Source of the DNA: Streptomyces canus
GTDB lineage: Bacteria; Actinomycetota; Actinomycetes; Streptomycetales; Streptomycetaceae
Length of the DNA stretch: 64,000 bases
Direction of reading: 5' to 3'
Assembly (NCBI RefSeq): GCF_041435015.1
Contig: NZ_CP107989.1
Location: 1,612,001-1,676,000, forward strand
Shown here piece by piece: positions 33,609 through 42,575 of the stretch. Below the pieces are notes generated by a model. The model ran no database searches and was not told the origin of the DNA. It was given only the letters and a program-made list of their open reading frames with translations. Within the stretch, counting starts at the first letter, position 1. Every line of letters starts with the position of its first letter. The position numbers were made by a program, and so were the translations under genes.

Positions 33609-34373
33609 ATGGAGCTCTCGGAGCCGCAGCTGCTGCACACCGTCACCGACTCGGTCGCTACCGTCGTAGTCCACCATCCGGCCAAGCGCAATGCCATGAC
33701 GGCCTCGATGTGGCGGTCGCTGCCGCCGCTGCTGGACACGCTGGCCGCCGATCCGGGGGTACGGGCGCTCGTGCTGACCGGGGAGGGCGGAACGTTCTGC
33801 GCGGGCGCCGACATCTCCACGCTGCGCCGGTCGCCCGAGGAGGCGCAGGGGCTCGCGGTGCACGCCGAAGAGGCCCTCGCCGCGTTCCCGAAGCCGACGC
33901 TGGCGGCGATCCGGGGGCACTGTGTGGGCGGCGGGTCGCAGCTCGCGGCGGCCTGCGATCTGCGGTTCGCCGAGGAGGGCTCGCTGTTCGGGGTGACCCC
34001 GGCGAAGCTCGGGATCGTGTATCCGGCTTCCTCCACCCGGCGGTTGGTGTCGCTGGTCGGCCCGGCCGCCGCCAAGTACCTGCTGTTCTCCGGCGAGTTG
34101 ATCGACGCGGAGCGCGCGCTGCGCACGGGCCTGGTCGACGAGGTGCTGCCCGAGGGTGAACTAGCCAAACGGGTCGGTGAGTTCACCCGGATCCTGGCGT
34201 CCCGCTCACAGCTGACGCAGGCGGCGGCGAAGGAGTTCGCGAACGGCCGCACGGACCGGGACGCGTACTGGACCGGGCAGGCGCGGGGCAGCGGCGACAC
34301 CGCGGAGGGGGTCGCCGCGTTCCTCGAGCGCCGTCAGCCGCGGTTCACGTGGTCGGTGCCTGGCCGAGGATGA
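33609..34373 (+). CDS. Enoyl-CoA hydratase/isomerase family protein
   Basis: A 254-aa crotonase-fold enzyme. The CoA-binding/oxyanion region is FCAGADISTLRRS and the second oxyanion motif is AIRGHCVGGGSQLAAACDLRFA. At the hydratase Glu positions it shows GVTPAKLGIVYPASST; the second catalytic Glu is not obvious, so isomerase or another crotonase activity is possible. Start: ATG 33609 with a weak site. The last 29 nt overlap the convergent DJ-1 gene. Confidence 0.9.
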   Translation: MELSEPQLLHTVTDSVATVVVHHPAKRNAMTASMWRSLPPLLDTLAADPGVRALVLTGEGGTFCAGADISTLRRSPEEAQGLAVHAEEALAAFPKPTLAAIRGHCVGGGSQLAAACDLRFAEEGSLFGVTPAKLGIVYPASSTRRLVSLVGPAAAKYLLFSGELIDAERALRTGLVDEVLPEGELAKRVGEFTRILASRSQLTQAAAKEFANGRTDRDAYWTGQARGSGDTAEGVAAFLERRQPRFTWSVPGRG

Positions 34374-34995
34374 ACCGGCTCCTCGACCGGATCAGCTCGA
34401 CGACGTCCGCGGGCGCCTTCTGCGGGGCTCCGGCGTCGTAGGGCGGCTGCGGGTCGTACTCGATGCCCAGTTGCACGGCCTGGGCCACGAAGTCGCCGGA
34501 GATCCGGCCGAGCAGGGCGAGCCCCATGTCGATGCCGGAGGACACCCCGGCCGCGGTGACGTACTTGCCGTCCGTCACGACCCGCTCCCCCGTCGGCTCG
34601 ACCCCGAACTTCCTCAGTTCGTCGAGCGCCAGCCAGTGCGAGGTCGCACGACGCCCTTCGAGGCGGCCCGCGGCCGCGAGCAGCAGGGAGCCGGTGCACA
34701 CGGACGTCGTCCAGGTGCTGGTGGTGTCGGCGACGCGGATCCAGTCGAGGAGCGCCTCGTTCGTCATCTGCGGGGTCTGCCCCGGGCCGCCCGGGACGAC
34801 CACCACATCGGGGTTCGGCACCTCGCCCAGGGTCCTGTCGGCGATCAGCGCGAGGTGCCCGCTGTCGGTGCGCACGGGGCCGGTCTCCTCGGCGACGAAG
34901 ACGACCTCGGAGTCGGGGAGACGGCCGAGGGTCTCGTACGGTCCTACGGCGTCCAGGGCGGTGAACCGGTCGTAGAGCACGATGGCGATCTGCAC
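34345..34995 (-). CDS. DJ-1/PfpI family protein (isocyanide hydratase-like)
   Basis: A 216-aa class-I glutamine-amidotransferase-like protein. The nucleophile-elbow Cys lies in TTSVCTGSLLLAAAGRL, and an N-terminal acidic residue (LDAVGPYETL) completes the site. ATSHWLALDEL is typical of isocyanide hydratase/InhA-like members. It begins 10 nt after the GlxA-type regulator gene with GAAAGGAG in between, so they form an operon. The regulator also has a DJ-1 domain, so the enzyme may act on the same ligand class. Confidence 0.9.
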   Translation of the reverse strand: MQIAIVLYDRFTALDAVGPYETLGRLPDSEVVFVAEETGPVRTDSGHLALIADRTLGEVPNPDVVVVPGGPGQTPQMTNEALLDWIRVADTTSTWTTSVCTGSLLLAAAGRLEGRRATSHWLALDELRKFGVEPTGERVVTDGKYVTAAGVSSGIDMGLALLGRISGDFVAQAVQLGIEYDPQPPYDAGAPQKAPADVVELIRSRSRFILGQAPTT

Positions 34996-35005
34996 GGGAC
35001 TCCTT

Positions 35006-35965
35006 TCAGTGGGCCGGGGTCGGGTGAAAGCGGCGGCGGTACTCGGACGGGGCCGTGCCGAGGGCTTTGACGAAGGCGCGGCGCATCCCCTCGGGGGTGC
35101 CGTAGCCGCAGGCGCGGGAGATCTCCTCGATGCCGTCGGAGGTGTCCTCCAGGAGACGGCGGGCGTGTTCCAGCCGGACCCGGTCGACGTAACGGCCCGG
35201 CGTCATGCCGGTCTCGGTCTGGAAGGCGCGGGCGAAGTGGCGGGGCGAGAGACGGGCCCGAGCGGCGAGAGTCTCGACGCTCAAGTCGCCGGCGGGGTGC
35301 TCGGTGATCCAGTGCTGAACCTCGCGCAGCGGCTCGCGCCGGGCGGTCTGGGCGGCGAGCTGGGCGCTGAACTGGGCCTGGTTGCCCGGCCTGCGCAGGA
35401 AGACCACCAGGTGGCGGGCGATGGCGAGGGCGGTGTCCCGGCCCAGGTCCTCCTCGACCAGGGCGAGCGCGAGGTCGATGCCCGAGGTGACGCCGGCGGA
35501 CGTCGACACCTGCCCGTCGCGCACATAGATCGGGTCGGGGTCCACCTCCACGGCCGGGTGGTCGCGGGCGAGCTTGTCGCTGTACGCCCAGTGCGTCGTG
35601 ACGCGGCGCCCGTCCAGGAGCCCCGCCTCGGCGAGCCGGATGGCGCCGGTGCACACCGAGACCAGCCGCTCGGCCCGGGGGCCGTGCTCGCGCAGCCAGT
35701 CGGTGAGGCGCACATCGGGACGCCGGGTGCCCTGGCCGCCGGGCACCAGGAGGGTGTGCGGGGCCTCGGCCCGCGCGAGGGTTTCGTCCGGTACGACGGT
35801 CAGGCCGCTGGAGGTGCGTACGGGAGCGCCGTCCAGAGAGGCGGTACGGAGGCGGTAGGTGCCCGGCGTGTGCTGCTCGGCCCCGGCGAAGACCTCCAGC
35901 GGGCCGGTGACGTCGAGGCTCTGCATGCCGTCGAAGAGGACGAAGAGAACGGTTCGCTGGGCCAT
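35006..35965 (-). CDS. GlxA-family regulator: DJ-1-like domain plus AraC HTH
   Basis: A 319-aa transcription factor. The N-terminal DJ-1/PfpI-like sensor (about 1-185) has the elbow VSVCTGAIRLAEAGLL and THWAYSDKLA. The C-terminal AraC/XylS domain (about 215-315) shows LSVETLAARARLSPRHFARA and CGYGTPEGMRRAFVKALG. Start: ATG 35965 with CGGAGG 5 nt upstream; a longer frame (to 36028) lacks a site. It is the first gene of an operon with the DJ-1 enzyme and divergent from the SCO6745-family gene, so it may regulate both. Confidence 0.93.
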   Translation of the reverse strand: MAQRTVLFVLFDGMQSLDVTGPLEVFAGAEQHTPGTYRLRTASLDGAPVRTSSGLTVVPDETLARAEAPHTLLVPGGQGTRRPDVRLTDWLREHGPRAERLVSVCTGAIRLAEAGLLDGRRVTTHWAYSDKLARDHPAVEVDPDPIYVRDGQVSTSAGVTSGIDLALALVEEDLGRDTALAIARHLVVFLRRPGNQAQFSAQLAAQTARREPLREVQHWITEHPAGDLSVETLAARARLSPRHFARAFQTETGMTPGRYVDRVRLEHARRLLEDTSDGIEEISRACGYGTPEGMRRAFVKALGTAPSEYRRRFHPTPAH

Positions 35966-36078
35966 GCCTCCGATTCTTGGGGGCGCCGACGATGGCGGCA
36001 ATGACGAGTTCCCCACCTTTTCTGCCATCGGGAGCTCCCCCGTAGAGGGGATACCAAGCGGTCGGTAACCTGCACGCC

Positions 36079-36948
36079 ATGACTACTGCCGTCCTGGAAC
36101 CGCGCGCCGGCCGCCGCTGTCACAACCCGCTCAACTCCCTGCATGCCGCGCACTACTTCTCTCCCGACCTGGGCAGGGAGCTGGCCGCGATCGGTGTCAC
36201 GCACCCGAGGGCCGTCAACTTCGCGGTGCGGGCCGCGGCCCTGGGGCCGGTCGGCCCGGGGGCGGTGACGGCCGCGTTCTACAACTACAAGCACGAGCTG
36301 GTGGCGGAGCACGTGCCCGCGGTGTGGCGGACCGCCGCGCCCGAACAGGTCCTCGCGGCACGCACGCGTGCCGTCGACGCGACACTGCGCCGCCTGCTGG
36401 GTGAGCAGGCCGTGGCATCCGACGAGATGGCCGAGGCCGCGCGGCTCGCTCTCCGCGCCACCGAGGCCTGCTCGCGCGCCGCCCGCCCGCTGTACTCCGC
36501 GCACGCCGACCTGCCGGTGCCCCAAGAGCCCCACCTGGCGTTCTGGCACGCCGCGACCCTGCTGCGCGAACACCGGGGCGACGGGCATCTCGCTGCCCTG
36601 ATGTCCGCGGGGCTCGACGGCCTGGAAGCCCTGGTGACCCACACCGCGACGGGCAGGGGCATGACGCCGTCCTGGGTGTTCACCACGCGCGGATGGACCC
36701 GGCAGGAGTGGGACGCGGCCGTGGGACGGCTCCGGGAGCGCGGGCTGCTGGACGCCGACGGCGAGCTGACGGAGCGGGGTGTCGCCCTGCGGGACGAGAT
36801 CGAGGCCGAGACCGACCGGCTGGACCGGGCCCCGTACGAGCACCTCGGAGCCGAGGACGTGCGGCGGCTGACGGAGCTCGCGATCGGGTTCGCGCGTACC
36901 GCGATGGCCGCGGGGGCCTATCCCGCGGACCTGATCGGCAAGCGCTGA
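36079..36948 (+). CDS. SCO6745-family protein
   Basis: A 289-aa all-helical protein of an actinobacterial family named after S. coelicolor SCO6745. The N-terminus has NPLNSLHAAHYFSPD and AAFYNYKHELV; the C-terminal part resembles a MarR-like winged helix (WTRQEWDAAVGRLRERGLLD, then ADGELTERGVALRDEIE). No catalytic residues are evident. A DNA-binding or ligand-sensing function is inference. It is divergent from the GlxA-type regulator, and its start (ATG 36079) is 113 bp from it. Confidence 0.88.
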   Translation: MTTAVLEPRAGRRCHNPLNSLHAAHYFSPDLGRELAAIGVTHPRAVNFAVRAAALGPVGPGAVTAAFYNYKHELVAEHVPAVWRTAAPEQVLAARTRAVDATLRRLLGEQAVASDEMAEAARLALRATEACSRAARPLYSAHADLPVPQEPHLAFWHAATLLREHRGDGHLAALMSAGLDGLEALVTHTATGRGMTPSWVFTTRGWTRQEWDAAVGRLRERGLLDADGELTERGVALRDEIEAETDRLDRAPYEHLGAEDVRRLTELAIGFARTAMAAGAYPADLIGKR

Positions 36949-36953
36949 GCCAC

Positions 36954-36992
36954 GACGGCCCAAGTCCGCGCATCGAAGATTGCCGGGCCGTC
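36954..36992 (+). terminator. Weak terminator hairpin after the SCO6745-family gene
   Basis: GACGGCCC (36954-36961) and GGGCCGTC (36985-36992) form an 8-bp stem with a 23-nt loop just after the stop codon at 36948. The long loop makes this a weak candidate. Confidence 0.4.
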
Positions 36993-37049
36993 ACGGAGGT
37001 ACCCGTTCTTCTCCCGGTCGTGGTGGCCGGGAGAGGAAAGGGGATGCAC

Positions 37050-37181
37050 ATGTTCCGCGCGATCGCAGACGTACTGCGCCAGATCGGTGGCGCCATCGCC
37101 ACCGTGGTGACGCTGCCGTTCCGGGCGGTGGCCCGGCTCTTCGGCGGTGCGTCCAGCTCCACGAGGAGCCGCAGGGCCTGA
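37050..37181 (+). CDS. LPFR-motif small protein
   Basis: A 43-aa basic amphipathic protein starting MFRAIADVLRQIGGAIATVV and containing the defining TLPFRAVARLFGG segment. It matches a small actinobacterial family named for the Leu-Pro-Phe-Arg motif. I chose the ATG at 37050 because AGGAAAGGGG lies at good distance; an ATG at 37044 would add two residues. It could bind membranes as an amphipathic helix. Function is unknown. It precedes tex by about 95 bp. Confidence 0.75.
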   Translation: MFRAIADVLRQIGGAIATVVTLPFRAVARLFGGASSSTRSRRA

Positions 37182-37275
37182 TGACCACGGCCGGATGACC
37201 GCGCCCTGAGCCCCGACTGTCGGTGCCGCCTGCCACAATTGCCGCGCAACCTCAGTGAGAAGGCGGTACGGGATC

Positions 37276-39645
37276 GTGACGACACCCGGGTCCAGCGGGT
37301 CCATCAACGCAGGGTCGATTTCGATCGAAAGCAGGATCGCCGAGGAACTCGGCGTACGGGAGCGGCAGGTCAAGGCTGCCGTGGAACTGCTCGACGGCGG
37401 TTCCACGGTTCCCTTCATCGCCCGCTACCGCAAGGAAGCGACCGAGATGCTCGACGACGCGCAGCTGCGCACGCTCGAGGAGCGGTTGCGGTATCTGCGG
37501 GAGCTGGAGGAGCGGCGGACCGCGATCCTCGACTCGGTGCGTGAGCAGGGAAAGCTCACCGAGGAGCTGGAGGCGCGGATCCGGGGCGCGGAGACCAAGG
37601 CGCGCCTCGAGGACATCTATCTGCCGTTCAAGCCGAAGCGCCGTACCAAGGCGCAGATCGCGCGCGAGGCCGGCCTCGAGCCGCTCGCCGAGGGCCTGCT
37701 CGGGGACCCGGGCGTCGCTCCGCTCGCCGCGGCCGCCGCGTTCGTGGACGCCGACAAGGGCGTGCCCGACGCGCAGGCCGCGCTCGACGGTGCCCGGGCG
37801 ATCCTGACCGAGCGCTTCTCGGAGGACGCCGACCTGATCGGCGAGCTCCGCGAGCGCATGTGGGTGCGCGGCCGTCTGGCCGCCAAGGTGCGCGACGGCA
37901 AGGAGGAGGCGGGCGCCAAGTTCGCCGACTACTTCGACTTCGCCGAACCCTTCACGAACCTGCCCTCGCACCGGATCCTGGCGATGCTGCGCGGCGAGAA
38001 GGAGGAGGTCCTCGATCTCGTCCTGGAGCCGGAGGAGGCCGCGGAGGGGCCTTCGTCCTACGAGGGGATCGTGGCCCACAGGTTCGGGATCGCCGACCGC
38101 GGCCGTCCCGGCGACAAGTGGCTGACGGACACGGTCCGCTGGGCCTGGCGGACCCGGATCCTCGTGCACCTCGGCATCGACCTCAGGCTGCGGCTGCGTA
38201 CGGCCGCCGAGGACGAGGCGGTCAACGTGTTCGCGGCCAACCTCCGCGACCTGCTGCTCGCGGCCCCGGCCGGCACGCGCGCGACGCTCGGCCTGGACCC
38301 CGGATTCCGTACGGGTGTGAAGGTCGCCGTGGTCGACGCGACCGGCAAGGTGGTCGCCACCGACGTCATCTACCCGCACGTCCCGGCCAACAAGTGGGAC
38401 GAGGCGATCGCCAAGCTGGCCCGCCTCGCCAAGGAGCACGCGGTCGACCTGATCGCGATCGGCAACGGCACGGCGTCCCGCGAGACCGACAAGCTCGCCG
38501 GTGAACTCATCACCAAGCACCCCGAGCTGAAGCTCACCAAGGTGATGGTGTCCGAGGCGGGCGCCTCCGTGTACTCGGCCTCCGCGTTCGCCTCGCAGGA
38601 GCTGCCCGACATGGACGTGTCGCTGCGCGGCGCGGTCTCCATCGCGCGCCGGCTCCAGGACCCGCTGGCCGAGCTGGTGAAGATCGACCCGAAGTCGATC
38701 GGCGTCGGCCAGTACCAGCACGACCTGTCCGAGGTGAAGCTGTCGCGTTCGCTGGACGCTGTGGTGGAGGACTGTGTGAACGGCGTGGGGGTCGACGTGA
38801 ACACCGCGTCCGCCCCGCTGCTCGCCCGGGTCTCCGGGATCACCTCCGGACTCGCCGAGAACATCGTGTCGCACCGGGACGCCAACGGTCCCTTCAAGGC
38901 GCGCACCGAGCTGAAGAAGGTGGCCCGGCTGGGTCCCAAGGCGTACGAGCAGTGCGCGGGCTTCCTGCGGATCCGTGGCGGCGAGGACCCGCTGGACTCC
39001 TCCAGCGTGCACCCCGAGGCGTACCCGGTGGTGCGGCGCATGGTGAAGACCGCCGGGCAGGAGGTCGGTTCCCTCATCGGCAACACGGGTGTGCTGCGCT
39101 CGCTGCGGCCGCAGGACTACGTGGACGAGACGTTCGGTCTGCCGACCGTGACCGACATCCTCAAGGAGCTGGAGAAGCCGGGGCGTGACCCTCGGCCCGC
39201 CTTCAAGACGGCGACCTTCAAGGACGGCGTCGAGAAGATCTCCGACCTCGTCTCCGGGATGGTGCTGGAGGGTGTCGTGACGAATGTGGCGGCGTTCGGG
39301 GCGTTCATCGACGTCGGTGTCCACCAGGACGGTCTGGCGCATGTTTCCGCGCTGTCGAAGACGTTCGTCAAGGATCCCCGGGATGTGGTGAAGCCCGGTG
39401 ACATCGTCAAGGTGAAGGTGCTCGAGGTCGACATTCCGCGGAAGCGGATCTCCCTGACACTGCGGCTGGACGACGAGGCGCAGGCGAAGCCGTCCGGTGG
39501 GGAACGGCGTCAGCCGCAGCGGGGTGGACGGCCGCCTCAGCAGCGGCAGCAGCAGCGGCAGGCCGCGCCCGCTCCGGCCAACAGTGCGATGGCTGACGCC
39601 TTGCGCAAGGCGGGGCTGCTCGAATCCAAGAAAAAGGGGCGGTAG
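37276..39645 (+). CDS. tex: Tex-family S1 RNA-binding transcription accessory protein
   Basis: A 789-aa protein with the standard Tex order: helical Tex_N ([20 protein letters not shown], then [15 protein letters not shown]), YqgF-like domain ([31 protein letters not shown]), helix-hairpin-helix ([29 protein letters not shown]), and a C-terminal S1 domain ([20 protein letters not shown]). A Gln/Arg/Pro-rich tail follows (about 745-775). It binds nucleic acid and affects transcription/RNA turnover. Start: GTG 37276 (VTTPGSSG); an upstream extension to 37255 is less likely. Confidence 0.95.
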   Translation: MTTPGSSGSINAGSISIESRIAEELGVRERQVKAAVELLDGGSTVPFIARYRKEATEMLDDAQLRTLEERLRYLRELEERRTAILDSVREQGKLTEELEARIRGAETKARLEDIYLPFKPKRRTKAQIAREAGLEPLAEGLLGDPGVAPLAAAAAFVDADKGVPDAQAALDGARAILTERFSEDADLIGELRERMWVRGRLAAKVRDGKEEAGAKFADYFDFAEPFTNLPSHRILAMLRGEKEEVLDLVLEPEEAAEGPSSYEGIVAHRFGIADRGRPGDKWLTDTVRWAWRTRILVHLGIDLRLRLRTAAEDEAVNVFAANLRDLLLAAPAGTRATLGLDPGFRTGVKVAVVDATGKVVATDVIYPHVPANKWDEAIAKLARLAKEHAVDLIAIGNGTASRETDKLAGELITKHPELKLTKVMVSEAGASVYSASAFASQELPDMDVSLRGAVSIARRLQDPLAELVKIDPKSIGVGQYQHDLSEVKLSRSLDAVVEDCVNGVGVDVNTASAPLLARVSGITSGLAENIVSHRDANGPFKARTELKKVARLGPKAYEQCAGFLRIRGGEDPLDSSSVHPEAYPVVRRMVKTAGQEVGSLIGNTGVLRSLRPQDYVDETFGLPTVTDILKELEKPGRDPRPAFKTATFKDGVEKISDLVSGMVLEGVVTNVAAFGAFIDVGVHQDGLAHVSALSKTFVKDPRDVVKPGDIVKVKVLEVDIPRKRISLTLRLDDEAQAKPSGGERRQPQRGGRPPQQRQQQRQAAPAPANSAMADALRKAGLLESKKKGR

Positions 39646-39652
39646 CGGTTGT

Positions 39653-39693
39653 GGGGAACTGCCGGCCGGTTGTGGCTGGTCGCGCAGTTCCCC
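39653..39693. terminator. Bidirectional hairpin between tex and the ABC-F gene
   Basis: GGGGAACTGC (39653-39662) and GCAGTTCCCC (39684-39693) form a 10-bp stem flanking a GGCCGGTTGTGGCTGGTCGC-type loop. Stems of this wording recur after many genes in streptomycete chromosomes, so it is probably a copy of a dispersed hairpin element used as a terminator between convergent genes. Confidence 0.75.
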
Positions 39694-39703
39694 CCGCGCC
39701 CCT

Positions 39704-41347
39704 TCAGGGCGCTTCAGTCACCTTGCCCGATGAGACCTCCAGGCGACGGTTCACCCTCACCGCGTCCAGCATTCTGCGGTCGTGTGTGACCAATAGCAGC
39801 GTGCCTTCGTAGACGTCGAGGGCGGACTCCAGCTGTTCGATCGCCGGTAGGTCGAGGTGGTTGGTGGGCTCGTCCAGGACCAGCAGGTTCACTCCTCGAC
39901 CTTGCAGCAACGCCAGCGCCGCTCTGGTCCGCTCACCCGGCGACAGCGTCGCCGCCGAGCGCAGGACGTGGTCGGCCTTCAGGCCGAACTTGGCCAGGAG
40001 GGTGCGGACCTCCGCCGGTTCCGTGTCGGGGACCGCCGCGCAGAAGGCGTCCAGCAGGGCCTCCTCGCCGTGGAAGAGCTTGCGGGCCTGGTCGACCTCG
40101 CCGATCAGGACGCCGGAGCCCAGGGAGGACTGTCCGTCGGTCAGCGGCACCCGGCCGAGCAGGGCGCCGAGCAACGTGGACTTGCCGGCGCCGTTCGCGC
40201 CGGTGACCGCCACTCGGTCCGCCCAGTCGATCTGGAGGGACACCGGGCCGAGGACGAAGTCGCCGTGGCGGACCTCGGCGTCCCGCAGCGTCGCGACGAC
40301 CGCGCCCGAGCGGGGGGCCGACGCGATCTCCATCCGCAGGTCCCATTCCTTGCGCGGCTCGTCGACGACGTCCAGGCGTTCGATCATCCGCTGGGTCTGG
40401 CGGGCCTTCGCGGCCTGCTTCTCGCTGGCCTCGCTGCGGAACTTACGGCCGATCTTGTCGTTGTCGTTGTTCGCCTTGCGGCGCGCGTTCTTCACGCCCT
40501 TGTCCATCCAGGAGCGCTGCATCTGCGCCCGGTCCTGGAGAGCGGCCCGCTTGTCGGCGTACTCCTCGTAGTCGTCGCGGGCGTGCCGACGGGCCACGTC
40601 CCGTTCCTCCAGGTAGGCCTCGTAGCCGCCGCCGTAGAGGGTGATCTGCTGCTGGGCCAGGTCGAGTTCGAGGACCTTGGTGACGGTGCGGGTGAGGAAC
40701 TCGCGGTCGTGGCTGACCACCACCGTGCCGGCGCGCAGGCCCTTCACGAACCGCTCGAGGCGCTCCAGGCCGTCCAGGTCGAGGTCGTTGGTCGGCTCGT
40801 CGAGGAGGAAGACGTCGTAGCGGGAGAGCAGGAGGGAGGCGAGGCCTGCTCGCGCCGCCTGGCCGCCCGACAGGGACGTCATCGGCAGGTCCAGGTCGAC
40901 CGCGAGGCCCAGGGAACCGGCGACCTCCTCGGCGCGTTCGTCGAGGTCGGCGCCGCCGAGGTCCAGCCAGCGCTCCAGGCCGGTGGCGTACGCGTCGTCC
41001 GCTCCCGGCTCCCCGTCGACCAGGGCCTGGGTCGCCTCGTCCATCACCCGCTGGGCCTCGGCGACTCCGGTACGGCGGGCGAGGAACTCCCGCACGGTCT
41101 CGCCCGGGCGCCGCTCGGGCTCCTGCGGGAGGTGCCCCACGGACGCCGTCGGCGGGGAGAGCCTGAGCTCCCCCTCCTCCGGCGCGAGCAGGCCCGCGAG
41201 CATCCTGAGCAGCGTGGACTTGCCCGCGCCGTTGGCCCCGACCAGGCCGATGACATCTCCGGGCGCGACGACGAGGTCGAGCCCGCTGAACAGGGAACGG
41301 TCGCCGTGGCCGGCGGCGAGGTTCTTGGCGACGAGGGTGGCAGTCAT
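39704..41347 (-). CDS. ABC-F family ATPase
   Basis: A 547-aa soluble protein with two ABC domains and no membrane segments. Domain 1 has LVGANGAGKSTLLRM, SLSGGQAARAGLASLLLSRY and VFLLDEPTNDLDL; domain 2 has VTGANGAGKSTLLGA, TLSPGERTRAALALLQG and LLVLDEPTNHLDL. The charged linker between them (about 245-330) is typical of ribosome-associated ABC-F proteins. It may be a translation factor (EttA/Uup-like) or a ribosome-protection resistance protein; sequence alone does not decide. Convergent with tex. Confidence 0.93.
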   Translation of the reverse strand: MTATLVAKNLAAGHGDRSLFSGLDLVVAPGDVIGLVGANGAGKSTLLRMLAGLLAPEEGELRLSPPTASVGHLPQEPERRPGETVREFLARRTGVAEAQRVMDEATQALVDGEPGADDAYATGLERWLDLGGADLDERAEEVAGSLGLAVDLDLPMTSLSGGQAARAGLASLLLSRYDVFLLDEPTNDLDLDGLERLERFVKGLRAGTVVVSHDREFLTRTVTKVLELDLAQQQITLYGGGYEAYLEERDVARRHARDDYEEYADKRAALQDRAQMQRSWMDKGVKNARRKANNDNDKIGRKFRSEASEKQAAKARQTQRMIERLDVVDEPRKEWDLRMEIASAPRSGAVVATLRDAEVRHGDFVLGPVSLQIDWADRVAVTGANGAGKSTLLGALLGRVPLTDGQSSLGSGVLIGEVDQARKLFHGEEALLDAFCAAVPDTEPAEVRTLLAKFGLKADHVLRSAATLSPGERTRAALALLQGRGVNLLVLDEPTNHLDLPAIEQLESALDVYEGTLLLVTHDRRMLDAVRVNRRLEVSSGKVTEAP

Positions 41348-41395
41348 CAGACCGTCGATCCTAATGGCCGCGGCGGCCGCCCGACGCTTCGCTTC

Positions 41396-42424
41396 TCAGC
41401 GGGCCATCGCCTCCACCAGGACACTTCCCGAGGTCCGCGCCACCACGAACGATTCCCCCTTCACCGCCTTGGCGTCCAGCGCGATACGGTGCCGGCCCGC
41501 TTCCAGGACGCCGTCGAAGACCTCGTGGGCCTGGGTGCGGTACAGCCGGTCGAGGCGGTACGCCGTCAGGCGCACGCGGCACGGTGAGGTGACCTCGACG
41601 GCCGCCTCGCCGTCGGCGGCGACCAGCCGGGTCAGCCGGCGCCGTTCGACGGGGCTGCGGTCCAGGGCGTGCTCTATCTGGGCCACGAGCAGCGGGACGA
41701 TCGGGGCGAGGCCGTCGACGTAGGTCACGTCGACGGCCGCACGTTCGAAGGAGGCGCGCACGGCGGTACGTTCCTCCTCGGTGACCGCGCGGCCGAAGGC
41801 GACCGCGCCGTAACCGCGCAGTTCGTCGGCGTGGACGGCGCCCACCTCACGGGTGATGTCGGCGCCGATGCCGATGGTGCGCAGGGCGGCGGCCAGTTTG
41901 GCGAGGACGGCGACGCGGGCGCCGATGAGCAGGACGCGGCGGCGGGCACCCTCCGGCTCGGCGCCGCCTCGGAGCAGGGAGTCGAGCGCCGCGCGGTACT
42001 CGGCGCCCTGGAAGCGGAACGGCCCGATGCCGTGGTAGCCGTTGAGCTGGAGGTCCACGGCTTCCTCGGTCTGCCAGGCGAAGTCCCGCCAGATGAAGTC
42101 GTCGCCGTCCCGCTCGATGACCGCGGTGACGGCTCCGCAGGCGAGGTCCTCGCACTCGGGGCAGCCGTAGATGACGTGACGACCGCTCGGAAGCGGGGCG
42201 TCCGTCTCGCCCAGGAAGCTGCGGACCTGGGCGGTGAAGATCGCGGGTGGGACGTCGGAGGCGAGTGGGGAGACGGCGTCGAGGTCGGAGAGCTGGAAGA
42301 GGAGCGGGCGGCCGTCGACGAGGAAGTCCACGAAGTCCCGGTGTATCTGGAAGTCACCGTTGGCGAGGACTCCACCGGCACGCATCGCCGGTGCCAGACC
42401 GAAGGTCGCGTAGGCGGCAGACAT
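41396..42424 (-). CDS. Uncharacterised conserved protein
   Basis: A 342-aa protein I cannot assign. It is often labelled oxidoreductase in streptomycete genomes, without visible support. Notable parts are YGCPECEDLACGAVTAVIERD, a Cys cluster of the C-x2-C-x4-C type, and a Rossmann-like strand RVLLIGARVAVLAKLA. The C-terminal third is Val/Arg-rich and beta-like. No signal peptide or membrane helix is seen. Start: ATG 42424 (MSAAYATFGLA); the site is weak and a longer frame begins at 42466. It follows the BCCT gene across a terminator, so it is probably transcribed alone. Confidence 0.8.
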   Translation of the reverse strand: MSAAYATFGLAPAMRAGGVLANGDFQIHRDFVDFLVDGRPLLFQLSDLDAVSPLASDVPPAIFTAQVRSFLGETDAPLPSGRHVIYGCPECEDLACGAVTAVIERDGDDFIWRDFAWQTEEAVDLQLNGYHGIGPFRFQGAEYRAALDSLLRGGAEPEGARRRVLLIGARVAVLAKLAAALRTIGIGADITREVGAVHADELRGYGAVAFGRAVTEEERTAVRASFERAAVDVTYVDGLAPIVPLLVAQIEHALDRSPVERRRLTRLVAADGEAAVEVTSPCRVRLTAYRLDRLYRTQAHEVFDGVLEAGRHRIALDAKAVKGESFVVARTSGSVLVEAMAR

Positions 42425-42478
42425 GGTGTGAGTATTCCCGGCTTTGGGCCGGTCTGAGCACGGCATGCGTCATTCCGC

Positions 42479-42506
42479 TCACGCCGGGCGGCGCGGCCCG
42501 GCGTGA
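42479..42506 (-). terminator. Terminator after the BCCT transporter gene
   Basis: TCACGCCGGG (42479-42488) and CCCGGCGTGA (42497-42506) form a perfect 10-bp stem with an 8-nt loop, 70 nt after the BCCT stop codon and 55 nt before the next start. Confidence 0.75.
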
Positions 42507-42575
42507 ACGGCGTACGCATGGGCGAAGGAGGACCGGTCGGAGCGAGGGCGACCTCCTCCCGCACATGTGCCGTAC

